From NCBI GenBank assembly GCA_014649575.1, contig BMTH01000009.1, forward strand, positions 124,001 through 188,000: a DNA stretch of 64,000 bases, read 5' to 3'. Of the stretch, positions 45,470 to 54,800 are shown piece after piece; position 1 is the first letter of the stretch, and every line of letters starts with the position of its first letter. The notes beneath the pieces were generated by a model. It ran no database searches. It saw only the letters and a list, made by a program, of their open reading frames with translations, and was not told the DNA's origin. Both the position numbers and the translations under genes were made by a program. The DNA comes from Streptomyces griseoincarnatus (GTDB taxonomy: Bacteria > Actinomycetota > Actinomycetes > Streptomycetales > Streptomycetaceae).

Positions 45470-46227
45470 GTACTGCTTCCCTGGAGGTCTCCGGCCTCGC
45501 GTTCGCCTACCCCGACGGCCATCAGGCCCTGTTCGGCGTGGACTTCACCATCGGGCGCGGCGAGCGGGTCGCGCTGCTCGGGCCGAACGGCGCCGGCAAG
45601 ACCACCCTGGTCCTGCACCTCAACGGCATCCTCACCGGCGGCGCGGGCACCGTGCGCGTGGCCGGCCTGGAGGTCGGCAGGCGGAACATGGCGGAGATCC
45701 GGCGCCGGGTCGGGATCGTCTTCCAGGACCCGGACGACCAGCTCTTCATGCCGACGGTGCGGGAGGACGTGGCGTTCGGTCCGGCGGCGGCCGGGCTGAA
45801 GGGGGCCGAGCTGGAGGCGCGCGTGGACCGAGCCCTGGAGCGGGTCGGCATGGCGGAGTTCAAGGACCGCCCGCCGCACCACCTCTCCTTCGGGCAGCGG
45901 CGCCGGGTGGCCGTGGCGACCGTGCTCGCGATGGAGCCGGAGATCCTCGTCCTGGACGAGCCGTCCTCCAACCTCGATCCGGCGTCCCGCCGTGAACTGG
46001 CCGACATCCTGCGCTCGTTGGACGTCACCGTCCTGATGGTCACGCACGACCTGCCGTACGCGCTGGAGCTGTGCCCGCGCGCGCTGGTCCTCAGCGACGG
46101 GGTGATCGCGGCGGACGGCCCGACGGGGGACCTGCTCGCCGACGACGGCCTCATGCGGGCGCACCGCCTGGAACTGCCGTACGGCTTCGACCCGCGTTCC
46201 GTGCCGGCACCGCCCGGCCGTGGGTGA
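45457..46227 (+). CDS. cbiO: ECF transporter ATPase, CbiO/NikO
   Basis: The 256-residue ATPase has Walker A GPNGAGKTTL, the signature LSFGQRRRVA, Walker B ILVLDEPSSNLD and the H-loop MVTHDLPYA. It powers uptake by the NikMN-Q complex. ATG 45457 overlaps cbiQ by 13 bases; GTG 45466 (GTGA overlap) is an equally reasonable start. The C-terminal tail is short and Pro-rich. Confidence 0.93.
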   Translation: MDPVSTASLEVSGLAFAYPDGHQALFGVDFTIGRGERVALLGPNGAGKTTLVLHLNGILTGGAGTVRVAGLEVGRRNMAEIRRRVGIVFQDPDDQLFMPTVREDVAFGPAAAGLKGAELEARVDRALERVGMAEFKDRPPHHLSFGQRRRVAVATVLAMEPEILVLDEPSSNLDPASRRELADILRSLDVTVLMVTHDLPYALELCPRALVLSDGVIAADGPTGDLLADDGLMRAHRLELPYGFDPRSVPAPPGRG

Positions 46228-46309
46228 CGGGCGCGCCGCGCCCCGGAATCGCAGGCGCGGCGGTGTGGTTGCTCCCACTGTCGCAGGCGAGTGGAAGGAA
46301 CGACGGGAC

Positions 46310-47500
46310 ATGGGCGTCGAAGTGCACGGCACGGTGGCCGGCGGTTGGGAACCGGTCCGGGAGGCGTTCGCCCGGAACTTCGAACGGCTCGGGGAGCGGG
46401 GGGCGGCGCTCGCCGTGTACCGGGACGGGCATCGGGTCGTGGACCTGTGGGCCGGGACGAAGGACGTCGACGGCGACGCGCCCTGGCAGCGGGACACCGC
46501 GCAGGTCGTGCGGTCGGCGACGAAGGGGGTCACGGCCGCCGCGGTGCTGATGCTGCACGAGCGGGGCCTGCTCGACCTGGACGCGCCGGTCGGCCGGTAC
46601 TGGCCGGAGTTCAAGGCGCACGGCAAGGAGGGCGTGCTGGTCCGGCACGTCCTCGGGCACCGCGCGGGCCTCCCCGTGCTGGACCGTCCGCTGAGCTTCG
46701 CCGACGCCACCGACCCGGTACGGGCCGCCGAGGCGGTCGCCGCGCAGGCCCCCGTGTGGGAGCCGGGCACCGACCACGGCTACCACGCGCTGACGTACGG
46801 CTGGCTGGTGGACGAGCTGGTGCGCCGGGTGACCGGGAAGGGCACCGGGGAGTGGATCGCGTCCGAGATGGCGGCTCCGCTGGGCCTGAACCTGTGGGTG
46901 GGCCTTCCGGCCTCCGAGGCGCACCGCGTCGGGCGGGTCGGCAAGGTCGCGGCGCCCGAGCCGTCGGGGGCGCTGCGCGCCCGGCCCAAGCGGTCGGTCA
47001 CCGCCGCCTACACCGACCCGGACTCCCTCACCCGCCGCGCCTTCGCCGCGATCCACCCGTCCCCGGACCACAACGACCCCGCCTTCCACGCGGCCGCCCT
47101 GCCCGCCGCCAACGGAATCGCGACGGCGGACGGGCTGGCCCGCTTCTACGCGTCACTCACCGGCCCGGTCGACGGGGTGCGCCTGCTCTCCCCGGACACG
47201 GTGGAGCGCGCCCGCGCGCAGGAGTCGGCGGGTCCCGACCGTGTCCTGGTGGTCGGCACCCGCTTCGGGCTCGGCTACATGCTGCACGGCAGCGCCTCCC
47301 CGCTCCTGGCCCCGGGCTCCTTCGGCCACCCCGGCCGCGGCGGCTCCCTCGGCTTCGCCGACCCGGAGTCCGGCGTCGCCCTCGGCTACGTCACCAACGG
47401 TTTCCGCAGGACGGTCACCGCGGACCCCAGGGCCCAGGCGCTGATCCGCGCGGTTCGGGAGGGCGTGCGGCTGCCCCTGGACGCGCCTGGCCGTGCCTAG
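46310..47500 (+). CDS. Serine hydrolase of the class C beta-lactamase fold
   Basis: The 396-residue protein has the S-x-x-K motif as SATKGVT (about 67-73), the helper Tyr motif as LTYGWL, and a C-terminal FGHPGRGGSLGFAD in place of the KTG. This pattern fits EstB-like esterases or DD-peptidase-like proteins rather than true beta-lactamases. There is no signal peptide, so it is probably cytoplasmic. ATG 46310 follows GAAGGAACG. The TAG stop codon is the left flank of the MITE-like element. Confidence 0.88.
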   Translation: MGVEVHGTVAGGWEPVREAFARNFERLGERGAALAVYRDGHRVVDLWAGTKDVDGDAPWQRDTAQVVRSATKGVTAAAVLMLHERGLLDLDAPVGRYWPEFKAHGKEGVLVRHVLGHRAGLPVLDRPLSFADATDPVRAAEAVAAQAPVWEPGTDHGYHALTYGWLVDELVRRVTGKGTGEWIASEMAAPLGLNLWVGLPASEAHRVGRVGKVAAPEPSGALRARPKRSVTAAYTDPDSLTRRAFAAIHPSPDHNDPAFHAAALPAANGIATADGLARFYASLTGPVDGVRLLSPDTVERARAQESAGPDRVLVVGTRFGLGYMLHGSASPLLAPGSFGHPGRGGSLGFADPESGVALGYVTNGFRRTVTADPRAQALIRAVREGVRLPLDAPGRA

Positions 47501-47660
47501 GGGCCTTTCGTTCGGATCAGGCCGGGCTCGCGGGCCCTGGCACCGCGCCTCGCCGCGTTGTCGTCGGTTGTCAGGGCTCCGCCCTGCCGCCCTCCTCCGC
47601 CTTACGACGCACGGCACCGGACCCCGCTCCCTGATCCGGCCTGATCCAAACGAGAGACCC
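47501..47660. mobile_element. MITE-like element with 25-bp inverted ends
   Basis: The left end GGGCCTTTCGTTCGGATCAG+GCCGG (47501-47525) and the inverted right end (47636-47660) match in 22 of 25 positions. TAG flanks both sides (47498-47500 and 47661-47663), a likely 3-bp target duplication. The 160-bp element is too small for a transposase. It sits exactly between the stop codons of two convergent genes; each stop uses the flanking CTAG. TNA duplications suggest mobilisation by an IS5-family transposase; this is inference. Confidence 0.7.
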
Positions 47661-47935
47661 TAGACGTGGATCGGGTGCGAGACGCGGCCGGACGCGTCGT
47701 CGATCTCGCGGTGCGCCTTGTCGAGCATCTGCATGGCGAGTTCGTTGAGGGCCCGGGCGCCGGCGATCTCCTCCCCGACCCGCGGCTGATTGGAGTCGGT
47801 GTAGTGCCGGGACGCGTGCCCGTGGGCGCGCACCTCGGACCCGTCGGGCAGCCTGACCATCGCGACCGCGCGGGTGTGCTGGTCGTCCTCGACGAACTCC
47901 ATCTCGATGTGCCATCCCACTGCGGTGTGCATCAT
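47660..47935 (-). CDS. DUF1876 small protein
   Basis: The 91-residue protein (GWHIEMEFVEDDQHTRAVAMV, then GHASRHYTDSNQPRVGEEIAG) belongs to DUF1876, a dsRBD-like fold of unknown role with several copies in Streptomyces genomes. The ribosome-binding site GGAGGTGATCC is nearly a full complement of the 16S rRNA 3' end, which is unusual here and suggests strong translation. ATG 47935 starts it; ATG 47932 is alternative. Its TAG stop codon is formed at the right end of the MITE-like element. Confidence 0.85.
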   Translation of the reverse strand: MMHTAVGWHIEMEFVEDDQHTRAVAMVRLPDGSEVRAHGHASRHYTDSNQPRVGEEIAGARALNELAMQMLDKAHREIDDASGRVSHPIHV

Positions 47936-48077
47936 GACGGATCACCTCCGGATGTCCTCTGATTCCAGGGTGCGCCTTCAGCTCACCCGCCGCACGCGCC
48001 CGTGCGGCGCTGCGCGGCTCCATCCGGCCTGTCGCCGGTGACCGCGGGGTGTCTCACCACCGCGGTCACCCGATGCC

Positions 48078-48590
48078 TCACGCCTCGTGTTCGCGGACGT
48101 CCACCAGCGTGGCGCCCGCGTGGGTGATCAGGTCCTTCGGGGGCATCGGGAAGACCGCGTAGGGGGTGCCCGCCGCTGCCCAGACCACGGGGTGGTCGAG
48201 GAGGGAGCGGTCCGCGAGGACGCGGGTGCGGGTGCGGTGGCCGAAGGGGGGTACGCCGCCGATGGCGTACCCGGTGGTCTCGCGGACGACGTCGGCCTTG
48301 GCGCGGGTGACCCGCCCCGCGCCGAGTTCCTCGCGGACCCGGTCGAGGTCGACGCGGGACGCGCCGTCCATCAGGACCAGGACCGGGTCGCCGTCGGCGG
48401 CGAAGATCAGGGACTTGCAGATCTCGCTGAGCTGGCAGCCGACCGCCGCCGCTGCCTCCGCGGCGGTGCGGGTGGCGTCCGGGAAGCGGCGGACCTGGCC
48501 GACCACGTCCTCGAGGCCCAGTTCGCGCAGGGCCTCGGCGAAGCGTGGGTGGGCTGCGGAGCCTTCGTTTCCGGTGGCTGAAGTGGTCAT
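48078..48590 (-). CDS. YbaK/EbsC-family aminoacyl-tRNA deacylase
   Basis: The 170-residue protein has the YbaK/ProX fold: AAAAVGCQLSEICKSLIF (conserved Lys), LMDGASRVDLDRV, and TTGYAIGGVPPFGH. Family members hydrolyse mis-acylated tRNAs in trans. The substrate is not evident. ATG 48590 has no clear ribosome-binding site; the open frame upstream is terminator-like sequence, so the longer start is rejected. Confidence 0.88.
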   Translation of the reverse strand: MTTSATGNEGSAAHPRFAEALRELGLEDVVGQVRRFPDATRTAAEAAAAVGCQLSEICKSLIFAADGDPVLVLMDGASRVDLDRVREELGAGRVTRAKADVVRETTGYAIGGVPPFGHRTRTRVLADRSLLDHPVVWAAAGTPYAVFPMPPKDLITHAGATLVDVREHEA

Positions 48591-48667
48591 GCGGGGCACC
48601 GTAACCGCCGGAACCCGGCGCACGCGACCTCGTTCCGGGCGGCGGACACGGCGGACGGGAACGAGGA

Positions 48668-48709
48668 AGCCGGTGAGGGCGCCCCGTCCGCACGGAGCCC
48701 TCACCGGCT
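48668..48709 (-). terminator. Terminator of the MMPL exporter gene
   Basis: Perfect 13-bp arms AGCCGGTGAGGGC and complement flank a 16-base loop, about 20 bases beyond the exporter stop codon. Confidence 0.85.
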
Positions 48710-48729
48710 GGTCGTGACCGTCCGGGCGG

Positions 48730-50946
48730 TCAGGCCCGGACGAGTTCCTTGTCCTCGTCGTCCTTGTCCGCCGCGCCGGCGTGCGCGGCGAGGCTCTCGC
48801 CCTCCACGTCCACGTTGGGCAGGGCGCGGTCCATCCACTTCGGCAGCCACCAGGCCTTGGCGCCGAGCAGCGCCAGGACGGCCGGGACGATGGCCATGCG
48901 GACCACGAACGCGTCGAAGAGGACGGCGATCGCGAGGCCGAAGCCGATCATCTTGACCATGGAGTCGCTGGACCCGATGAACCCGGAGAACACCGCGATC
49001 ATGATGACCGCCGCGGCGGTCACCACCCGCGCGCTGTACCGGAACCCGGTGACCACGGCCTGCGCCGGCTTCTCGCCGTGGACGTGGGCCTCGCGTATGC
49101 GGGTCACGAGGAAGACCTCGTAGTCCATGGCCAGTCCGAAGACCACGCCGACCATGAAGATCGGCATCATCGACATGATCGGGCCGGTCTCCTCGACGCC
49201 CATCAGGCCGGACAGCCAGCCCCACTGGTAGACCGCGACGACCGCGCCGAGGGCCGCCAGCACGGAGAGCAGGAAGCCGAGGGCCGCCTTCAGCGGGACC
49301 AGGATCGAGCGGAACACCACGATCAGCAGCAGGAACGCGAGTCCGACCACCAGCACCAGGTACGGCACCAGCGCGTCGTTCAGCTTCTGCGATACGTCGA
49401 TGTTCATCGCCGTGGCGCCGGTCACGAGGACCTCCGCGCCGGTGCCGTCCTTGATGTCGGCGCCGGCCGCCCGGATGTCGTGGACCAGGTCCTCGGTGGC
49501 GGCCGAGGACGGCTTGGCGTCCGGGATGACGGCGATCGTCGCGGTGTCGCCGGCCTTGTTGGGGGCGGCGGGGGCGACGTTCACGACGTTGCCGAGCGCC
49601 TTGATCTCGTCGCCGGCCTGCTGGAAGACGGCCTGCGGGTCGTCGCTGCCCTGGGCGTCGACCACGACCACCAGCGGGCCGTTGAAGCCGGGGCCGAAGC
49701 CCTCGGAGAGGAGGTCGTAGGCGCGGCGCTGCGTGGTGGACGTCGGCTGGGAGCCGTCGTCGGGCAGGCCCAGCTCCAGGGAGCCGGCCGGGACCGCGGC
49801 GGCGCCGAGGCCGACGACGCCGAGCAGCAGCACGGCCAGCGGGCGGCGGACGACGAAGCTCGCCCAGCGGGTGCCCATGTTGGGCTTGTCCGCCTTGTCC
49901 GTGGCGCGTCCGCCGCCGAGCAGCTTGCTCTTCTCGCCCGCGGGGCGGACACGGCGGCCGGCGTAGCCGAGCACGGCGGGGATGAGGGTGAGGGCGATGA
50001 GGACGGCGACGGCGACCGTGCCTGCGGCGGCGATGCCCATCTTCGTCAGCATCGGGATGTTGACGACGGACAGGCCCACCAGGGCGATGACGACGGTCAG
50101 ACCGGCGAAGACCACGGCGGAACCGGCGGTGCCGACGGCCCGTCCGGCCGCTTCCTCGCGTTCGCGGCCCTCGGCGAGTTCGGCGCGGTAGCGGGAGACC
50201 ACGAAGAGGGCGTAGTCGATACCGACCGCGAGACCGATCATCGAGGCCAGGATGGAGGTGGTGGAGCCCAGGTCGAGCGTGCTCGCCAGCGCGGTGATGG
50301 TCGCGACGCCGATGCCGACGCCGACGATCGCGGTGAGCAGCGGCAGTCCGGCGGCGAGCAGCGAGCCGAGGGTGACGACGAGGACGACCGCGGCGACCCC
50401 GATGCCGATGATCTCGGCGGAGCCGGTCTCCGGGACGGCCTGGAGGGCGTCACCGCCGATCTCGACGGTCAGCCCGGAGTCGCGGGCGTCCTCGGCGGCG
50501 GCCTTCAGTGCCTCGCGGGAGGACTCCTCCAGCTCCATGCCGGGGACCTCGTAGGTCACGGAGGCGTAGGCGACCGTGCCGTCCTGGCTGACGCCGCCGC
50601 CCTGGTACGGGTCGGTGACCTGGGTGACCTCGGCGCCGCCGGACAGCTCGTCGACGGTGTCCTGGACCGCCGCCTTGTTGCCGGGGTCGGTCATCTTCTG
50701 GCCGTCGGGCGCCTTGAAGACGACGCGGGCGGTTGCTCCGTCGGCGCTGGCGCCGGGGAACCGTTCGTCCAGCAGGTCGAAGGCCTTCTGGGCCTCGGTG
50801 CCGGGGATGGAGAAGGACGAGTTGCCGGCCGCGGGCGCGCCGGCCGCGCCGGCGCCCGCGAGCGCCAGCAGCGCCACCCAGAAGAGGGCGACGACGTGCC
50901 GTTTCCGGAAGGAGAACCGGCCGAGTCGGTACAGGAATGTGGCCAC
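48730..50946 (-). CDS. MMPL-family RND exporter
   Basis: The 738-residue protein has 12 predicted helices in two halves, each after a large outer loop (about 45-185 and 395-525). GLAVGIDYALFVVSRYR and VFGLAMDYEVFLVTRIREAH are the MMPL signatures carrying the proton-relay Asp and Tyr. Such pumps export lipids or drugs using proton force. GTG 50946 follows GGGAG. The TetR gene just upstream on the same strand is the likely regulator and is probably co-transcribed. Confidence 0.93.
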   Translation of the reverse strand: MATFLYRLGRFSFRKRHVVALFWVALLALAGAGAAGAPAAGNSSFSIPGTEAQKAFDLLDERFPGASADGATARVVFKAPDGQKMTDPGNKAAVQDTVDELSGGAEVTQVTDPYQGGGVSQDGTVAYASVTYEVPGMELEESSREALKAAAEDARDSGLTVEIGGDALQAVPETGSAEIIGIGVAAVVLVVTLGSLLAAGLPLLTAIVGVGIGVATITALASTLDLGSTTSILASMIGLAVGIDYALFVVSRYRAELAEGREREEAAGRAVGTAGSAVVFAGLTVVIALVGLSVVNIPMLTKMGIAAAGTVAVAVLIALTLIPAVLGYAGRRVRPAGEKSKLLGGGRATDKADKPNMGTRWASFVVRRPLAVLLLGVVGLGAAAVPAGSLELGLPDDGSQPTSTTQRRAYDLLSEGFGPGFNGPLVVVVDAQGSDDPQAVFQQAGDEIKALGNVVNVAPAAPNKAGDTATIAVIPDAKPSSAATEDLVHDIRAAGADIKDGTGAEVLVTGATAMNIDVSQKLNDALVPYLVLVVGLAFLLLIVVFRSILVPLKAALGFLLSVLAALGAVVAVYQWGWLSGLMGVEETGPIMSMMPIFMVGVVFGLAMDYEVFLVTRIREAHVHGEKPAQAVVTGFRYSARVVTAAAVIMIAVFSGFIGSSDSMVKMIGFGLAIAVLFDAFVVRMAIVPAVLALLGAKAWWLPKWMDRALPNVDVEGESLAAHAGAADKDDEDKELVRA

Positions 50947-51051
50947 GAGGGCGTGCTCCCGGTCAGGTCGTGGATGTTTCAGGGCAGGAAGGATCAGCCC
51001 GACGGCGTGAGCGGATACGTCAGGAGGTGGCTGTCTCGGTGCGACTGGGGG

Positions 51052-51654
51052 TCAGTCGGCTGGGGCGACTCCGAGGGCGGGGAGTACCACGGCGTCGATG
51101 TACGACGTGAGGAAAGCCTGCGTGGGCGGCTGCTCGTCGATCAGTGTCCGGGTGGCGAACGCCCCGACCAGCATGTGCACGATGTAGTCCAGCGCCGGGC
51201 AGTCCGCGCGGACCTCGCCCCGTCGGACCGCGCGGTCGACGATCCGCCGGAACTCCTCGACCTCCGGCTCCACCAGCCACTCACGGAGCGCCTGGCGCAG
51301 GTCGTCGTTCTGGTGCACCGCCATGGCGAGCGCGCGCATGAGAGCGACGTTCTCCGCCATGACGCAGTCGTCCTCGCGGCCGATGATCGTGTGCAGGTCA
51401 CCCCGCAGGGACCCGGTGTCCACGTCGGCGATGCTGCCCGGCTTCTGGCTGTGCATCGCCCGGACCACCAGCTCGGCCTTGCCGCCCCACTGGCGGTAGA
51501 GCGTGGCCTTGCTGGACCGGGTGCGGGCGGCCACGGCGTCCATGGTGAGGGCGTCGTAACCGACCTCACGGAGCAGGTCGAGCACGGCCCCGTACAGCTC
51601 GGCCTCGCGCTCGGGGGTGATCCGGCTGCGACGTGACGTCGCGCTGTCACTCAT
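51052..51654 (-). CDS. TetR-family regulator of the MMPL exporter
   Basis: The 200-residue protein has a TetR HTH (REAELYGAVLDLLREVGYDAL, TMDAVAARTRSSKATLYRQW) and a TetR_C_11-like ligand domain. ATG 51654 follows AAGGTGG; the longer frame upstream runs through the operator. It lies 105 bases ahead of the exporter gene and likely represses the pair through the palindromes at 51692-51756. The inducing ligand is unknown. Confidence 0.9.
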   Translation of the reverse strand: MSDSATSRRSRITPEREAELYGAVLDLLREVGYDALTMDAVAARTRSSKATLYRQWGGKAELVVRAMHSQKPGSIADVDTGSLRGDLHTIIGREDDCVMAENVALMRALAMAVHQNDDLRQALREWLVEPEVEEFRRIVDRAVRRGEVRADCPALDYIVHMLVGAFATRTLIDEQPPTQAFLTSYIDAVVLPALGVAPAD

Positions 51655-51691
51655 GCCGACCACCTTTCCGCTCCGGTCCCACCGCGTCAAA

Positions 51692-51756
51692 GAAACGACA
51701 CGGTTTCGTACAAGACGACGGTACAACGCACGAGTAGCGAAACGAAACCGTTTCGT
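51692..51756. promoter_or_regulatory. Two palindromic operators between tetR and tricorn genes
   Basis: ACGAAAC-C-GTTTCGT (51742-51756) is perfect. GAAAC-N6-GTTTC (51692-51707) is a looser copy. Both share GTTTCGTAC. The pair lies in the tetR promoter and could also affect the divergent protease gene. Confidence 0.7.
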
Positions 51757-51819
51757 ACGTGGTGTGCGTCACGGTTGTCGGTTCGGCATAAGTTGCTGCG
51801 GTCCGTCCCCCGGAAAAGC

Positions 51820-54800
51820 ATGGGGAGGGTGACCTATCTGCGTCTGCCGCACCTCAAGGACGACCTGCTGTGCTTCGTGGCGGAGGACGACCTCTGGCTC
51901 GCCCCGCTGGACGGTGCGGGCCGCGCCTGGCGGCTCACCGCCGACCGCACCAAGCTCGGCCACCCCCGCTTCTCCCCCGACGGCCGCCACATCGCGTACA
52001 CCAGCTGGCGCACCCTGGACCCCGAGGTGCACCTGGCGCCGGTGGACGGCGGCCCCGGCCGGCGGCTGACGTACTGGGGCAGCTCCGACACCCGGGTCTG
52101 CGGCTGGGCCCCGCCCGACGAACACGGGCACGAGGCGATCCTCGCCGTCACCTCGCACGGCGAGCCCTTCTCCTACTTCACCTGGGCCTACAAGCTCGGC
52201 CTGGACGGCAGCCCCGGACGCAAGCTGCCCTGGGGCCCGGTCTCCGACATCCAGGTCGCCGACCTGGCGGGCGAGCGCAGGTCGCTGCTGCTCACCGGCA
52301 CCCCGCCGCACGAACCGGCGTCCTGGAAGCGCTACCGGGGCGGCGCCACCGGCCGGCTCTGGCTGCACGGCCACCGTCTGCTGGAAGGACTCGACGGTCA
52401 TCTGCACTCGCCGATGTTCGTCGGCGGCCGGATCGCCTTCCTCTCCGACCACGAGGGCATCGGCAACCTCTACTCCTGCGCCCATGACGGCACCGGCCTG
52501 CGCCGCCACACCGACCACGACGCCTTCTACGCCCGGCACGCCGCCACGGACGGCACCCGCGTCGTCTACCAGTGCGCCGGCGACCTGTGGATGGTGGACG
52601 ACCTGTCGCCCGGCTCACAGCCGCGCCGGCTGGACGTGCGGCTGAGCGGTCCGCGCTCCGGCCGGCGCCCCTACCAGGTGCCCACGGCGCAGCACCTGGA
52701 CGGCCTGTCCGTCGACGAGACCGGCCGGGCCAGCGCGGTCGTGGTACGCGGCAGCCTGTACTGGCTCACCCACCGCGACGGCCCCGCCCGCACCCTCACC
52801 GACACCCCGGGCGTACGGGTGCGGCTGCCGGAGATGCTCGGCGCGGGCGGCCAGATCGCGTACGTCACGGACGCCGAGGGCGAGGACGCCGTGGAGATCG
52901 CCTCGCTGCCCCGGGCGACCGGCCCCCGCGCACACCGGAGGCTGGCCGCCGGGAAGCTGGGCCGGGTGCTGGAGATGGTCGCCGGCCCCGAGGGGCAGCG
53001 TCTCGCGGTCGCCGCGCACGACGGGCGGCTGCTGCTGGTGGACACCGACGAGGCGACGGACGGGACGGCTATGGAGGTCACCGAGCTGATCCACTCCGGA
53101 AACGGCCCCGTGCGCGACCTCGCCTTCTCCCCCGACGGCGCCTGGCTGGCCTGGTCCCACCCGGTGATCGGACGGTCGCTGCGGCAGATCAAGCTCGCAC
53201 GGATCAAGGACCGGCTGGTCCTGGACGTCACAGGCGGCCGCTTCGAGGACGAGAACCCGGTCTTCACCCGGGACGGCCGTTACCTGGCGTTCCTGTCCTG
53301 GCGCGGCTTCGACCCGGTGTACGACGTGCACACCGGCGACCTGTCCTTCCCGCTGGGCTGTCGCCCGTACCTGGTGCCGCTGTCGTCGGCGACACCCTCG
53401 CCGTTCGCGCTGAACCCGGAGGGGCGGCCCGCCGCCGGGGGGCTCGACCCGCTGGAGGAGGAGGGCGAGGAGGGCGGCACGGTCACCGTGGAGGCGGAGG
53501 GCCTGGAGAGCAGGGTCACTCCCTTCCCGGTGGCGGCCTCCAAGTACTCAGGGCTGTACCCGGTCGCCGGATGCGGGCTGGTGTGGCTGCGCTGGCCGAT
53601 CTCGGGCGCGCTCGGCGAGACGTTCGCCAACCCCGACGACACCAGCGGCCGGCCCACCCTGGAGCACTTCGACGTCCCCAAGGCGAAGAAGTCCGAACTC
53701 GTCGGCGGCCTCGACTTCTTCGCGGTGAGCGGCGACGGCACCCGGCTGGTCGTGGTCGACGAGGGCGAACTGCGCGCGGCGCCCGCCACCGAGCGGGGCG
53801 ACGGCGACTCCACGGTCTGGATCGACCTGCGCCGCGTCAAGCACGAGGCGGACCCGGCGGCCGAGTGGCGCCAGGCGTACGCGGAGGCGGGGCGGCTGAT
53901 CCGCGCCTACTTCTGGGAGCCGGACATGTGCGGGATCGACTGGGACGGTGTGCTGGAGCAGTACCGCCCGCTGGTCGAACGGGTGGCCTCCCCCGACGAG
54001 TTCGCCGACCTGCTGCGCGAGGTCCTCGGCGAACTGGGCACCTCGCACGCCTACGTCACCGCCGCACGCCGCAACGAGGGGCCCCCGCACTACCAGCGCC
54101 GCCAAGGCCTGCTCGGCGCCAACCTGGTGCACCGGGAAGCCGGTTGGACGGTGAAGCGGATCCTGCCCGGCGACTCCTCCGACTCCCGCGCCCGCTCCCC
54201 GCTGGCCGGCGCGGGCATCCGCGAGGGCGCGGTCCTCACCCATGTCGACGGCCGCCCGGTGGACCCCGTCGCCGGGCCGTACCCGCTGCTCGCGGCGGCG
54301 GGCGGCACCACCGTCGAGCTGACCTTCGTACCGGACGGCGAAGGCCCGCCGCGGCGGGTCGCGGTCGTCCCCCTGACCGACGAGACACCCCTGCGCTACC
54401 AGGACTGGGTGGCCAAACGCCGTGCCGTCGTGCGGGAGTTGAGCGGCGGCCGCTGCGGGTATCTGCACATCCCCGACATGGGCGGCTCCGGCTGGGCGCA
54501 GTTCAACCGGGACGTGCGGATGGAGATGTCCCGGCCCGCGCTCATCGTGGACGTGCGCGGCAACGCGGGCGGGCACATCAGCGAGCTCGTGGTGGAGAAG
54601 CTGACCCGCACCATCATCGGCTGGGACCTCACCCGCGACGCCCAGCCCGTGTCGTACGCCTCCAACGCGCCGCGCGGACCGGTCGTCGCGCTGGCCGACG
54701 AGGCGACCAGCTCCGACGGCGACATGATCACGGCCGCGTTCAAGCTGCTGGAGCTGGGGCCCGTGGTGGGGCAGCGCACCTGGGGCGGGGTGGTCGGCAT

